Shown: positions 1 to 6,830 of the stretch, in pieces | How positions within the stretch are numbered: the first letter of the stretch is position 1 | How the letters are laid out: each line of letters begins with the position of its first letter | IMG/VR virus record: IMGVR_UViG_3300030333_002851 | Location: 1-23,569 of that record | Reading direction: 5' to 3' (one strand) | DNA: 23,569 nt | DNA from: a virus | Made by a program: the position numbers and the translations under genes | Notes under the pieces: generated by a model | What the model was told of the DNA's origin: nothing | Seen by the model: the letters and a program-made list of their open reading frames with translations, nothing else | Database searches by the model: none

Positions 1-1661
1 TCCTCGGTGGAGGAACAGGTGCTGCAGCTGGTGGAACCGTTGCTGGTGCTTTAGGAGCAGTAGGATTAGGTTTAGGAGCAGTCGGCGTAGGTTTAGGTTT
101 AATTACTGGTGCATTATATCTTGGTGCAGCTGCAACTGTTAAATTCGGAGAGGGAATGGAATCAGTTGCAGACGGTATGGAAGAACTGCAAAATGTCGAT
201 ATAGAAGTAGAACAATTTAATAAATTAGGCGCAGCACTCGGAGCATTAATTAAAGATGTAGGAATCCGTGGTGGTATGGGTCTACTATTATTAGCTAAAT
301 CAGATTTCCAAGGATTAGCTGATGGTATCGAAAGACTTGATCAAGTAACATTCGATCCTACTAATTTAGAAGAAGCAGGAAAAGGAATTGGTTTATTCCT
401 AGCTGGCTTTGAAGGTAAGTTCATGGAAGGATTTACCGCTCAAATGGTTGATGATAACCTTATTCCATTAGCTCAAGGTTTAGAAAGTCTCAGTGCATCA
501 TCTAAGACATTAGATGAAGGCTTCGTAGGAAGAATGACTATGGGTGGTTTGGGAGTTGGTCAATTCCTTAAAGGATTTGAAGGTAAATTTGGAGCTAGTT
601 TTAATGCCCAAATGATAGATGATAACCTTGTTCCATTAGCTGAAGGTTTAGCTTCTTTAAGTGAATCCGCACAAAGAATTGATAACTCATTTGTATCTAA
701 GATGCGAATTGGTGGTATGGGTGTATCTGAACTTTTAGATGGAGTTGGTGGAGAAGGCTTTGGAGAGATACTCGGTAACTTCTTTGGTGGATTTAATGTC
801 CAAATGGTTGATGATAATTTAATACCATTAGCAGATGGTATTGCAGCATTATCTAAGCTTGAAGATGTGGATAAGTTCGCGGAGAATATGAAACATGTCG
901 GTCCTGGATTCCAAGCTTTAATGGATGGCACAGACGATGTCTTTGGTGCAATGGGTCTTCAAGGTATAGATGATAACCTTATTCCATTAGCGGCAGGTAT
1001 TAGAGAACTTACTACATTAGAAGAAACAGAAAAGTTCGAACAAAAAATGATAGATGTTGGTAAAGGATTCCAAGCTCTATTAGATGGTACTGATGATTTA
1101 TTCGGTGCTACTGGAATACAAATGATTGATGATAATCTTATTCCATTACGTGAAGGTATGGATGCTATTGCTGGTGTCGATGCAGAATTGTTTAATGCTA
1201 AAGCTAAATTAATTAGAACTGGATTTGAAGATCTATTTGATACCTTCAGAGAAGGTGGTGGCACAGACTTTAATATGGAACACTTCACTAAAAATATGAA
1301 AGACGCTATTCCTAATTTAGAGAAAGCTATTGCGGGTGATGATGGTGGTTGGTTTGGAACTGAGATTAAAGGTTTAGCATCTCCAGAAATAGATTATGAA
1401 ACAGCAATTGAACGTATTAATATGATCCGTGAAGCATTTACTGGTATGCAAAGTGAAGTTGGATCAATGGAAATTAGTGGTGTTGGTGCTGGTACCGCAG
1501 CAAAATTAGATCAAGAAACAGCTACCAATATGAATATGAATGTTACTAATAATAACAACTCACAAATGAATACAATTCAAAACAATACTCCGGTCAATAG
1601 AGTTAATCTAACTCAAGCGGGGTTTGCACCTGTTCCTACAGCTCGTAGGGTAACCATATAA
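1..1661 (+). CDS. Repetitive phage structural protein, C-terminal part (tape-measure-like?)
   Basis: The reading frame is open from the window edge (first full codon at base 3) to TAA at 1659-1661, so the gene starts outside. The visible N-terminal part (bases 3-150) is extremely Gly/Ala/Leu/Val-rich and could span or insert into a membrane. It is followed by at least five copies of a DDNLIPLA-type repeat, spaced 53-64 residues apart, each with amphipathic helix-like sequence (GxxxL, GF, LDG). The tail is rich in Asn, Met and Thr and ends in a basic stretch (ARRVTI). Long helical repeats plus a hydrophobic Gly/Ala block are compatible with a tail tape-measure or another virion protein, but no family-specific motif is visible. 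It is the only clear plus-strand gene and converges on gene 32. Confidence 0.7.
   Translation, partial: LGGGTGAAAGGTVAGALGAVGLGLGAVGVGLGLITGALYLGAAATVKFGEGMESVADGMEELQNVDIEVEQFNKLGAALGALIKDVGIRGGMGLLLLAKSDFQGLADGIERLDQVTFDPTNLEEAGKGIGLFLAGFEGKFMEGFTAQMVDDNLIPLAQGLESLSASSKTLDEGFVGRMTMGGLGVGQFLKGFEGKFGASFNAQMIDDNLVPLAEGLASLSESAQRIDNSFVSKMRIGGMGVSELLDGVGGEGFGEILGNFFGGFNVQMVDDNLIPLADGIAALSKLEDVDKFAENMKHVGPGFQALMDGTDDVFGAMGLQGIDDNLIPLAAGIRELTTLEETEKFEQKMIDVGKGFQALLDGTDDLFGATGIQMIDDNLIPLREGMDAIAGVDAELFNAKAKLIRTGFEDLFDTFREGGGTDFNMEHFTKNMKDAIPNLEKAIAGDDGGWFGTEIKGLASPEIDYETAIERINMIREAFTGMQSEVGSMEISGVGAGTAAKLDQETATNMNMNVTNNNNSQMNTIQNNTPVNRVNLTQAGFAPVPTARRVTI
450..1190 (+). repeat. In-gene tandem repeats coding DDNLIPLA units
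   Basis: The coding motif GATGATAA(C/T)-Leu-(Ile/Val)-Pro-Leu starts at 450, 618, 810, 969 and 1128. The spacings are 168, 192, 159 and 159 bp, all multiples of three. Each core is followed by a helix of the type A-x-G-(I/L/M)-x-x-(I/L). The last two units (810-1128) also share FQAL(M/L)DGTDD(V/L)FGA. A degenerate earlier copy (FQGLADGIERL) lies near 310-345. This looks like internal duplication of one structural module. Confidence 0.8.
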
Positions 1662-1668
1662 AATAAGA

Positions 1669-1707
1669 AAGCCCAGGCAGGAGAGATCAACCTCGCTCGC
1701 TGGGCTT
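1669..1707 (-). terminator. Hairpin terminator between convergent genes
   Basis: An 8-bp perfect inverted repeat (AAGCCCAG at 1669-1676, CTGGGCTT at 1700-1707) encloses a 23-nt loop. On the minus strand the stem is followed by TTTCTTATTTT, so it should terminate the gene 32 transcript about 115 nt after its stop codon. On the plus strand the following sequence is less T-rich (TTAATGG), so stopping the plus-strand gene is possible but weaker. The loop is unusually long for an intrinsic terminator. Confidence 0.6.
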
Positions 1708-1822
1708 AATGGCAATTTACTCTGTCAGTTATATGTGAAAATTTTCCTGACTTTATCCGAGCGGAAGGACGCCAATCGACTCTAACTATGTCCCTACGAT
1801 TTCACCGGGTCGTTTAATTAAC
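1708..1822. other. Structured non-coding intergenic sequence (3' region of gene 32)
   Basis: No plausible ORF lies here. The stretch is more GC-rich than its surroundings between about 1755 and 1812. It contains a GTCAG/CTGAC inverted repeat (1724-1728 with 1747-1751) around the palindrome GAAAATTTTC (1736-1745), and further short pairings such as CGAC (1777-1780) with GTCG (1809-1812) and GGAC (1767-1770) with GTCC (1790-1793). It would form the long 3' untranslated part of the gene 32 mRNA or an independent small RNA. I checked for a tRNA or tmRNA T-loop (GTTCGA) and found none; no RNA family is recognised. Confidence 0.4.
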
Positions 1823-2722
1823 TTACTGGTCAGCAGCTAATTTTTTAAAGAAGGATAATGTTTCATCATCCTGGCTATCATCTACCTCAGTAGTGGGTGC
1901 TGATACTTCAGCTGCACTTGGGATAGAAGGAGCCTCAGCCGTTGTCTGATTAAACGTAGGCGTTTCTGTAACCTCACTATCTAGAGCCAAGACTCTATAC
2001 AATTTGGTTTTCAACTCATCATATGATTTGAAGTTCTCTGGATCAGTAAACTCTGAGAGTTTATACTGACTATTCCAAATAGCTTCTAATTTCGCATCAT
2101 CATCATTGATTGCCTTCGGAGTATCAAATTCCGACTTATCATAATTCCTGAAACCTTCAACGTTTCTGATTTTCAACTTAAAGTTGGCACCAGTCCATAG
2201 ATCAAATGGGTTTACAGGAGTTTCATCCTCAAACGATGGATTCATTAGATCATTTAATTTCTCAAAGATCTTTTTACCATATTTGAAGAGGAACACTTTA
2301 CCTTCGTTCTGTGGATTATTAGAATCCGACACAACCAAGATATTACTATAAAAGCTTAATCGCCTCTTATATTTTCTTACTAGGTCTTTGTTAGACTCAA
2401 TACCTGAGTTCCATAACATATTGTTATACTCTGATACTGGATCCTTATTACCTAAAGTGGTTAGCGACTTTTCGATATACCATTGTCCAGTAGGACCTTG
2501 GAATCCATGATCCCAAACTCTTACAAATGGTACGTCTTCACCTTCGGATGCAGGCAAGAATCTAATAACGGCATAACCATTACCAGCTTTGTCTACTTCG
2601 GGTTTCCAAAAACGCTCATCAGGACCGTTTTTGAACTGTTTTGGAGAGTTGAGTTTCTCCATTGCGGATGTGAGTTTATTAAGCTCATCACTAGAGCTCT
2701 TCTTCATACTTGCGAACGACAT
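1823..2722 (-). CDS. 32: Single-stranded DNA-binding protein gp32 (T4-like)
   Basis: This 299-residue protein has the T4 gp32 plan. A basic N-terminal segment (about residues 1-25, KKSSSDELNKL) serves cooperative self-interaction in the family. An OB-fold core follows, including the RFWKPEVDKAGNGYAVIRFLP-like block around residues 41-62 and YSNILVVSD around 125-133. The C-terminal tail is very acidic (DDSQDDETLSFF), which in T4 contacts replication and recombination partners. T4 gp32 carries a His/Cys zinc site, but this protein has no cysteine at all, so the zinc element is missing. The ATG at 2722 has a strong AAGGAG site upstream. It coats single-stranded DNA during replication, recombination and repair. 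It follows gene 59 by 46 bp, as in T4. Confidence 0.93.
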   Translation of the reverse strand: MSFASMKKSSSDELNKLTSAMEKLNSPKQFKNGPDERFWKPEVDKAGNGYAVIRFLPASEGEDVPFVRVWDHGFQGPTGQWYIEKSLTTLGNKDPVSEYNNMLWNSGIESNKDLVRKYKRRLSFYSNILVVSDSNNPQNEGKVFLFKYGKKIFEKLNDLMNPSFEDETPVNPFDLWTGANFKLKIRNVEGFRNYDKSEFDTPKAINDDDAKLEAIWNSQYKLSEFTDPENFKSYDELKTKLYRVLALDSEVTETPTFNQTTAEAPSIPSAAEVSAPTTEVDDSQDDETLSFFKKLAADQ

Positions 2723-2768
2723 ATTTTTCTCCTTACGTATTGCGATGTATTACTTACTTATTAACGAT

Positions 2769-3341
2769 TTATTCAAAATATTCAATAACTATAGACTTAT
2801 ATTTATCAGTATCTATACTGAGAAACGACCTATATTTATTAATTATACCATATTTTTCTTCCCATATCACGTCCCCAACTAACTTTTTATTCCATAATTT
2901 AGTATAGTCAGTTAACATGTCTAGGATTATCATTGTTTCCATACAAATATCTTTGCGTAAAAACAATCTTAATAAAAGTGGATGACCGTATTTGTCCACT
3001 TTAAAATTGGAATCAAAGTCTTCATCCATCTTACTTAAATCTTCTTTAAAAGTATAAGCAAGACTTTCTTGTCTCTTCTTCCATTTTAAATATACATCAT
3101 CAGGTGACTGATTCCGTATATTACCAACATAGAAATCACCATTAGCTTCTACAAAATTAGCTAACAAATATTTTTCTACATCCTTGCGCTTTGATAGCTT
3201 CATAAAAAAATACTTATCTCTACGAGTCTCATAAGAAGACTCATTCACTTTTACCTTACCATTATACTTATGATAGTCGTAAGATGTATTAAAGTGATTC
3301 TTAAGAGCTATGTATTTTTGATATGCTTCAAAGGGTGTCAT
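2769..3341 (-). CDS. 59: gp59 helicase loader (T4-like)
   Basis: The protein has the T4 gp59 signature near its N-terminus: YDYHKYNGK followed by YETRRDKYFFMKLS, matching T4 gp59 YDVIKYNW and YQKRRDKYFFQKLS (recalled from memory). T4 gp59 loads the gp41 replicative helicase onto gp32-coated forks. Helical composition continues to the C-terminus, ending in LSIDTDKYKSIVIEYFE, which resembles T4 LNIDSQKAKNVFIE. The frame opens at 3386, but I chose the ATG at 3341: the first 15 codons match nothing in gp59 and run over the end of the upstream oxygenase gene. From 3341 it is 190 residues (T4 about 217) and overlaps the upstream gene by 14 bp, suggesting translational coupling. It lies between gene 33 and gene 32 as in T4. 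Confidence 0.9.
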   Translation of the reverse strand: MTPFEAYQKYIALKNHFNTSYDYHKYNGKVKVNESSYETRRDKYFFMKLSKRKDVEKYLLANFVEANGDFYVGNIRNQSPDDVYLKWKKRQESLAYTFKEDLSKMDEDFDSNFKVDKYGHPLLLRLFLRKDICMETMIILDMLTDYTKLWNKKLVGDVIWEEKYGIINKYRSFLSIDTDKYKSIVIEYFE

Positions 3342-3990
3342 ATAATTCAGTGATCCCCGTAGGGATAAGTTTTGTGCAATTTGCATCTTTCACTTCCTCT
3401 AACCATTCTATAGTTTTGTCTTTATGAGTTAACCAAATAATTAATGCATTGCGCATGCCTTTTGTTACTGGTTCTACTCCATGTAATGTATCAGAATCAA
3501 ATACTACCATATCGCCAAAGTCTAAATCAACTGCTGATCTTTTTCCATCGCCGATATCTAATATAAATTGACCACCTTCATATTCGGATCTATCATTAAG
3601 AGCAATTGATATTGATGCTTCTCTTTGTGGCATTAATGTTCTTAAATAATTTTCTTCAGCAGTATTTTCTTCTCTAAATGCTAAATTAAAATTAGTTTCT
3701 ATTCTATCCACATGCCAATCAAATTTACCTAATTCATAATCATAATACTTTTGTACTGACCATGATTCTATAAAACAATATCCATTATCATAAGGCAGTG
3801 CCTCTTGAACTTTGTTTATTATTTTACCTTTTAAATCTGATGATACTGTTGATGGACAGAATGGTACAAACTTAGCTATACGAGCATCTGTAGCTTTATA
3901 GCCAGTTGTCATAGAAATGAATTCTTTCTTTGGTCTAAGAAAGTCTATTAATTCAATTTCATCAAAAACATTACGAAAAATTTTATGCAT
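3328..3990 (-). CDS. 2OG-Fe(II) oxygenase (prolyl 4-hydroxylase-like/PKHD type)
   Basis: This 220-residue protein shows the double-stranded beta-helix metal site of 2-oxoglutarate/Fe(II) dioxygenases: H93-x-D95 (DWHVDR), distal H170 (DTLHGVEPV) and R180 (GMRNALIIW) at the usual distance to bind 2-oxoglutarate. A glycine-rich strand (EYEGGQF, about 137-143) and GDMVVFDSDTLHGVEPV are typical of PKHD-type hydroxylases. The substrate is not predictable; protein, nucleobase or small-molecule hydroxylation are all possible. Its ATG overlaps the stop of gene 33 (TAATG) and its end overlaps gene 59, so it is embedded in the conserved 33-59-32 block and co-expressed with replication genes. T4 has no equivalent here. 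Confidence 0.88.
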   Translation of the reverse strand: MHKIFRNVFDEIELIDFLRPKKEFISMTTGYKATDARIAKFVPFCPSTVSSDLKGKIINKVQEALPYDNGYCFIESWSVQKYYDYELGKFDWHVDRIETNFNLAFREENTAEENYLRTLMPQREASISIALNDRSEYEGGQFILDIGDGKRSAVDLDFGDMVVFDSDTLHGVEPVTKGMRNALIIWLTHKDKTIEWLEEVKDANCTKLIPTGITELYDTL

Positions 3991-4253
3991 TAAATAGGTA
4001 GCTTCCTGGTGCTGTTAGGTTTGAGCAGTAAATCTGCTTCAGCTTCTGCGGCGAGCTTTGCTTTTAATGTATGTGAATTTTTAACCAATGATCCAATTGT
4101 TTCTAATTCTACACCATTCTTATCAGCATATATCATTAGAGCCTCTAATATAGAACATCTAAGTTCTGATACCATTTTCTCTATTATAACCGAAAATTCC
4201 TTTACGGTCAAGATCTTTTCTGAAAATTCTGGTTCTGGTTTAGCTGAGGGCAC
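3990..4253 (-). CDS. 33: gp33-like late transcription coactivator
   Basis: This small (87 residues) helical protein contains VKEFSVIIEKMVSEL, EALMIYADKNGVELETIGSLV and a following Lys/Ala helix. This pattern fits gp33-like proteins of marine T4-like phages as I remember them. In T4, gp33 bridges RNA polymerase (beta flap) to the gp45 sliding clamp to activate late promoters read by gp55. Position supports the call: it lies directly upstream of gene 59, as in T4, apart from the inserted oxygenase gene. Two TATAAATA late promoters in the window agree with a phage using this system. Its start overlaps the lysozyme gene by 14 bp and its stop overlaps the next ATG. A profile match would be needed to be certain, since gp33 is short and divergent. 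Confidence 0.75.
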   Translation of the reverse strand: MPSAKPEPEFSEKILTVKEFSVIIEKMVSELRCSILEALMIYADKNGVELETIGSLVKNSHTLKAKLAAEAEADLLLKPNSTRKLPI

Positions 4254-4686
4254 GTATTCTTTCCTCTAATCTCTTTGATCGATTTCCGACCTGGTTATAC
4301 CAGCGACTATCAACCATTTGATTAGCGGCTTCATCATAATCTTTACTATCTATAGCAGCAATAAATTTTCTGAACTTAGAAAGTCTGGTTCTACCCATAT
4401 TAAACATCATATTGATTAATACTTCTTGGACTTCATCATGATACTCATAAAAGTTTGCGAATAGTAATTCACACTCATGAATATGATGAGCAAAGTCTTC
4501 ATCAAATACTTCATCAACTCTCTCTGCAGGTATTTTAGCACCTTCTGGAAATCCATATTCAGGATCTCCTGTTTTAATTAAGTGTCCAATACCAAATGTT
4601 GGTAATCCTAAAGAGTCTAAGTAAACTTCTTCAACTCTTCCTTCATCAATTTCTATTTGTTTACGAACTCTATCTTTGTCGTACAT
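4240..4686 (-). CDS. T4-type lysozyme (endolysin, GH24)
   Basis: This 148-residue enzyme cuts the glycan backbone of peptidoglycan. The catalytic triad of T4 lysozyme (E11, D20, T26) is visible with identical spacing as E15 (DEGRVEEVYLD), D24 and T30 (GLPTFGIGH). The C-terminal lobe shows the family helices: NMMFNMGRTRLSKFRKF, then W-Y-x-Q-x-x-x-R-x-x-R in the last 25 residues (RWYNQVGNRSKRLEERI). T4 lysozyme is 164 residues, so this is slightly short. No signal peptide is present, so access to the wall would require a holin, or it could act from the virion. The ATG at 4686 has a good AGGAG site and is the first gene after the promoter at 4712-4740, which is unusual because endolysins are normally late genes. 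Confidence 0.92.
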   Translation of the reverse strand: MYDKDRVRKQIEIDEGRVEEVYLDSLGLPTFGIGHLIKTGDPEYGFPEGAKIPAERVDEVFDEDFAHHIHECELLFANFYEYHDEVQEVLINMMFNMGRTRLSKFRKFIAAIDSKDYDEAANQMVDSRWYNQVGNRSKRLEERIRALS

Positions 4687-4711
4687 ATTATTCTCCTGAC
4701 GAACATATATT

Positions 4712-4740
4712 ATTATATAGAATTGTTTTTAAGATGGCAA
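4712..4740 (-). promoter_or_regulatory. Sigma70-like early promoter (copy A)
   Basis: On the minus strand, TTGCCA (4740-4735) is followed by 17 bp and TATAAT (4717-4712). Downstream comes AATA, then the ribosome-binding site and ATG of the lysozyme gene, leaving a leader of about 20 nt. It has the same design as the promoters at 17216, 18944, 20683 and 22870. It should drive lysozyme, gene 33, the oxygenase, gene 59 and gene 32 early in infection. Confidence 0.75.
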
Positions 4741-4741
4741 C

Positions 4742-5038
4742 CTATATAACGTCATATTTGTTCATTACTATTAAATTATTAATAACAGCCAACGTTAAAG
4801 CAGCATTTACAAAGGTCATTTGGTATTGATTCATATTTTGAGCTACCACTGGACCTACAATCAGCTTATGTGATATAAGTTGTCTGTTACTGGGTTTTAA
4901 ACCTAATAATGGATTGCTTTCGTATATGTTAGGATGATCTAATGCATATATTGTCATTGCTAGATCTATCGCGTTTAGAATCCAAAAGGTTTTTAGTTGT
5001 TCTCCGGTCGGGGATGGTTCAGATTGTGTAAACCTCAA
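4742..5038 (-). CDS. DUF5658-like small membrane protein, non-ATG start
   Basis: The core FWILNAIDLAMTIYALDH followed by ESNPLLG resembles the DUF5658 pattern (a membrane helix with Asn/Asp and Thr, then E-x-NP-LL). A second hydrophobic helix (FVNAALTLAVINNLIVM) ends the protein, so two membrane segments are expected. The frame runs far back into the cyclase gene, but the codons upstream are only the shadow of that gene. No ATG lies between the cyclase stop (5019-5021) and the first helix. I chose TTG at 5038, with AAAGGA about 13 nt upstream, giving 98 residues and a 20-bp overlap with the cyclase; ATT inside the helix or a frameshift from the cyclase are alternatives. Function unknown; it ends the late cluster. 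Confidence 0.6.
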   Translation of the reverse strand: MRFTQSEPSPTGEQLKTFWILNAIDLAMTIYALDHPNIYESNPLLGLKPSNRQLISHKLIVGPVVAQNMNQYQMTFVNAALTLAVINNLIVMNKYDVI

Positions 5039-6830
5039 TCTTTTCGGTTTTTCCTTTAACTTTAATGCTATCGACTTTTGTGTATAATCCTTCTTTACTT
5101 GATCCAGCAGTTCTTGCCGATAGCAACACTCGTACCCCATCATAATTTCTTGTTTGTCCTTCAAGTCTAGACGCCAAGTTAACGGCATCTCCGATGACGG
5201 AATAGTCAAATCTAGATTTGCTTCCCATGTTTCCGACGATACAGTCGCCAGTGTTGATCCCGATACCAACATCAATACGAGGAAGGCCTTTGTCTTCAAG
5301 TTCTGTAATAAGTTCATCAGCTGCCTCTGAGATTTGTCTTGCGGTAGCTACTGCTTTACCTGCATGATCTTCAGTAGGAAGAGGTGCGTTCCAGAAAGCC
5401 ATGATACAGTCACCCATATACTTGTCAATTGTACCGCCGTTGTTTAGTATTATCTGGGTCATTCTATCTAGGTACATATTTATAAGTTCTACTAAACCTT
5501 CAGGATCATCTTTATCTTTATAATACTCTGATACAGGTGTGAAGCCGCAAATGTCCATAAAGAGGAAAGTCATTTCTTTTCTTTCTCCACCTAACTTTAA
5601 TAATGATGGATCTTTTTGTAATAACATAACCTGTCTTGGATCCAAATAAGTCTCGAACTGTTTCTTAATTTGTTGTCTTAATTTAAAGTTAGTATAGAAT
5701 TGTGCAAATGCTCCGTGGCTAAATACTAATATAAGTGATATAATAATCCAAGTAGGATTAAAAAGCAAATATGAAGAGTAGAAAAGTTGCCAAGAAGTTA
5801 CAGCGACGCCGCCGATCAGCAAGACGGATCCAATTCCCGCAAACACGACGTTCGACCATCTCAATAGAGCGAGAACAAGAAGACCGAGAATTAGAAGACT
5901 GGTTATCTCAGCAAGATAAAAATAATCAGGACGCTTAATAGTAATTCCGTCTATCATCGTTTTAATTAGATTCGCCTGTACCTCATGAGGATACATTTTG
6001 CCAACTGGAGTAGATATTTGCTGTGATCCTTGAAAGGTCGTTCCAATAACCACAATAGCACCGTTAAACAGCTCGTTATTCGCGATATCCTGCGCTCTAA
6101 CGCGATTAAATTTGTTCCAGTAGGCATTATATACAGAACCATCAAAGTTTGTCTCTATGAGCTTGTATTGCGGTATACGGACCCATTCTATACCATAGTC
6201 ATTAGTCTTTATTTGATAGGATATATCTCCAGCAGCTACTCTTAATGTTTCTAGCGCTAATGAAGGATATAGTTTATTGTTTGTTGATACAACTAAAGGC
6301 ATTTGTCTATTAATGCCATCTACATCTATTACATCTGATACAGTTCCTACACCAACCGATGCTTGTTGTAAATCTGGTATAGGTAATATTAGTCCGGGAT
6401 AATTAGCAGTAAAGTTTTCTGCTCCTATTGGACCTAGTGTTGCAGAACCTACATGATGTTCACGTGTAGTCTTTATTTGTGTCGTAGGCGCTGCAGCTAG
6501 GATAACATTTTTTTGCATCATAGATTTAAATAGAACTTCGTCTTGATTAAATCTATCATCTTCACCATATACAACATTTAATACAATTATATTATTAGGT
6601 GGTATTTGATCAATATACTTAGCCATGATATCTCTAGGCCATGGCCATTGACCTTCATTTAATATATCACCTTCATCAATATCTACTAATACAATCTGTT
6701 CTGATTCAGCTGGCTCATGTGATCTTTGTAAAAAATCAAAATAGTTTAGCTTTAATGACTCTACTAAAAATGGATTCATTGCTCCAATAAGTAGAGTGAT
6801 AGCCAGAGTTATAAAAGTATATCGAAACAT
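5019..6830 (-). CDS. CHASE2-domain class III adenylate/guanylate cyclase
   Basis: This 603-residue membrane sensor makes a cyclic nucleotide. A hydrophobic helix near residues 4-20 is followed by a large extracytoplasmic CHASE2 domain (about 20-300; VLVDIDE and WPWPRD are typical), three membrane helices (about 303-325, 329-347, 354-375), a linker (FETYLDPRQV) and a class III catalytic domain (about 418-603). Metal-binding Asp lies at D426 (FMDICGFT) and D474 (DKYMGDCIMAFW). Base recognition is suggested by K470 and S544, with N551 and R555 (VNLASRLEG) for turnover. Lys with Ser in place of Thr favours ATP, so cAMP, but this is inference. The catalytic site looks intact. I chose ATG 6830, overlapping the stop of the upstream curlin gene (TAATG), over the frame's first codon at 6875. 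A membrane cyclase in a phage late operon is highly unusual. Confidence 0.92.
   Translation of the reverse strand: MFRYTFITLAITLLIGAMNPFLVESLKLNYFDFLQRSHEPAESEQIVLVDIDEGDILNEGQWPWPRDIMAKYIDQIPPNNIIVLNVVYGEDDRFNQDEVLFKSMMQKNVILAAAPTTQIKTTREHHVGSATLGPIGAENFTANYPGLILPIPDLQQASVGVGTVSDVIDVDGINRQMPLVVSTNNKLYPSLALETLRVAAGDISYQIKTNDYGIEWVRIPQYKLIETNFDGSVYNAYWNKFNRVRAQDIANNELFNGAIVVIGTTFQGSQQISTPVGKMYPHEVQANLIKTMIDGITIKRPDYFYLAEITSLLILGLLVLALLRWSNVVFAGIGSVLLIGGVAVTSWQLFYSSYLLFNPTWIIISLILVFSHGAFAQFYTNFKLRQQIKKQFETYLDPRQVMLLQKDPSLLKLGGERKEMTFLFMDICGFTPVSEYYKDKDDPEGLVELINMYLDRMTQIILNNGGTIDKYMGDCIMAFWNAPLPTEDHAGKAVATARQISEAADELITELEDKGLPRIDVGIGINTGDCIVGNMGSKSRFDYSVIGDAVNLASRLEGQTRNYDGVRVLLSARTAGSSKEGLYTKVDSIKVKGKTEKIEVYTI

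Noticed and set aside
560-1288. Two minus-strand frames of 123 and 109 codons opposite the repeat gene
   Set aside because: They mirror the repetitive plus-strand coding sequence, contain low-complexity Ser/Pro/Asn strings, and have no start site.
1708-1822. Possible tRNA, two-piece tmRNA or glutamine riboswitch in the gene 32 downstream region
   Set aside because: No GTTCGA T-loop, no CCA end with acceptor pairing, and only a partial resemblance (GCGGAAGGACGCC) to the 3' part of the glutamine riboswitch without its other conserved blocks.
2483-2907. Plus-strand frames of 65-97 codons opposite genes 32 and 59
   Set aside because: They run antisense to confidently identified genes and show no known motif.
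3342-3386. Fifteen extra N-terminal codons of gp59
   Set aside because: They are the out-of-frame end of the oxygenase gene and do not resemble gp59; ATG 3341 gives the expected protein.
5475-5482. TATAAATA octamer on the minus strand inside the cyclase gene
   Set aside because: It falls on coding sequence (Ile-Asn-Met) with no gene starting soon after; in an AT-rich genome chance matches are expected.
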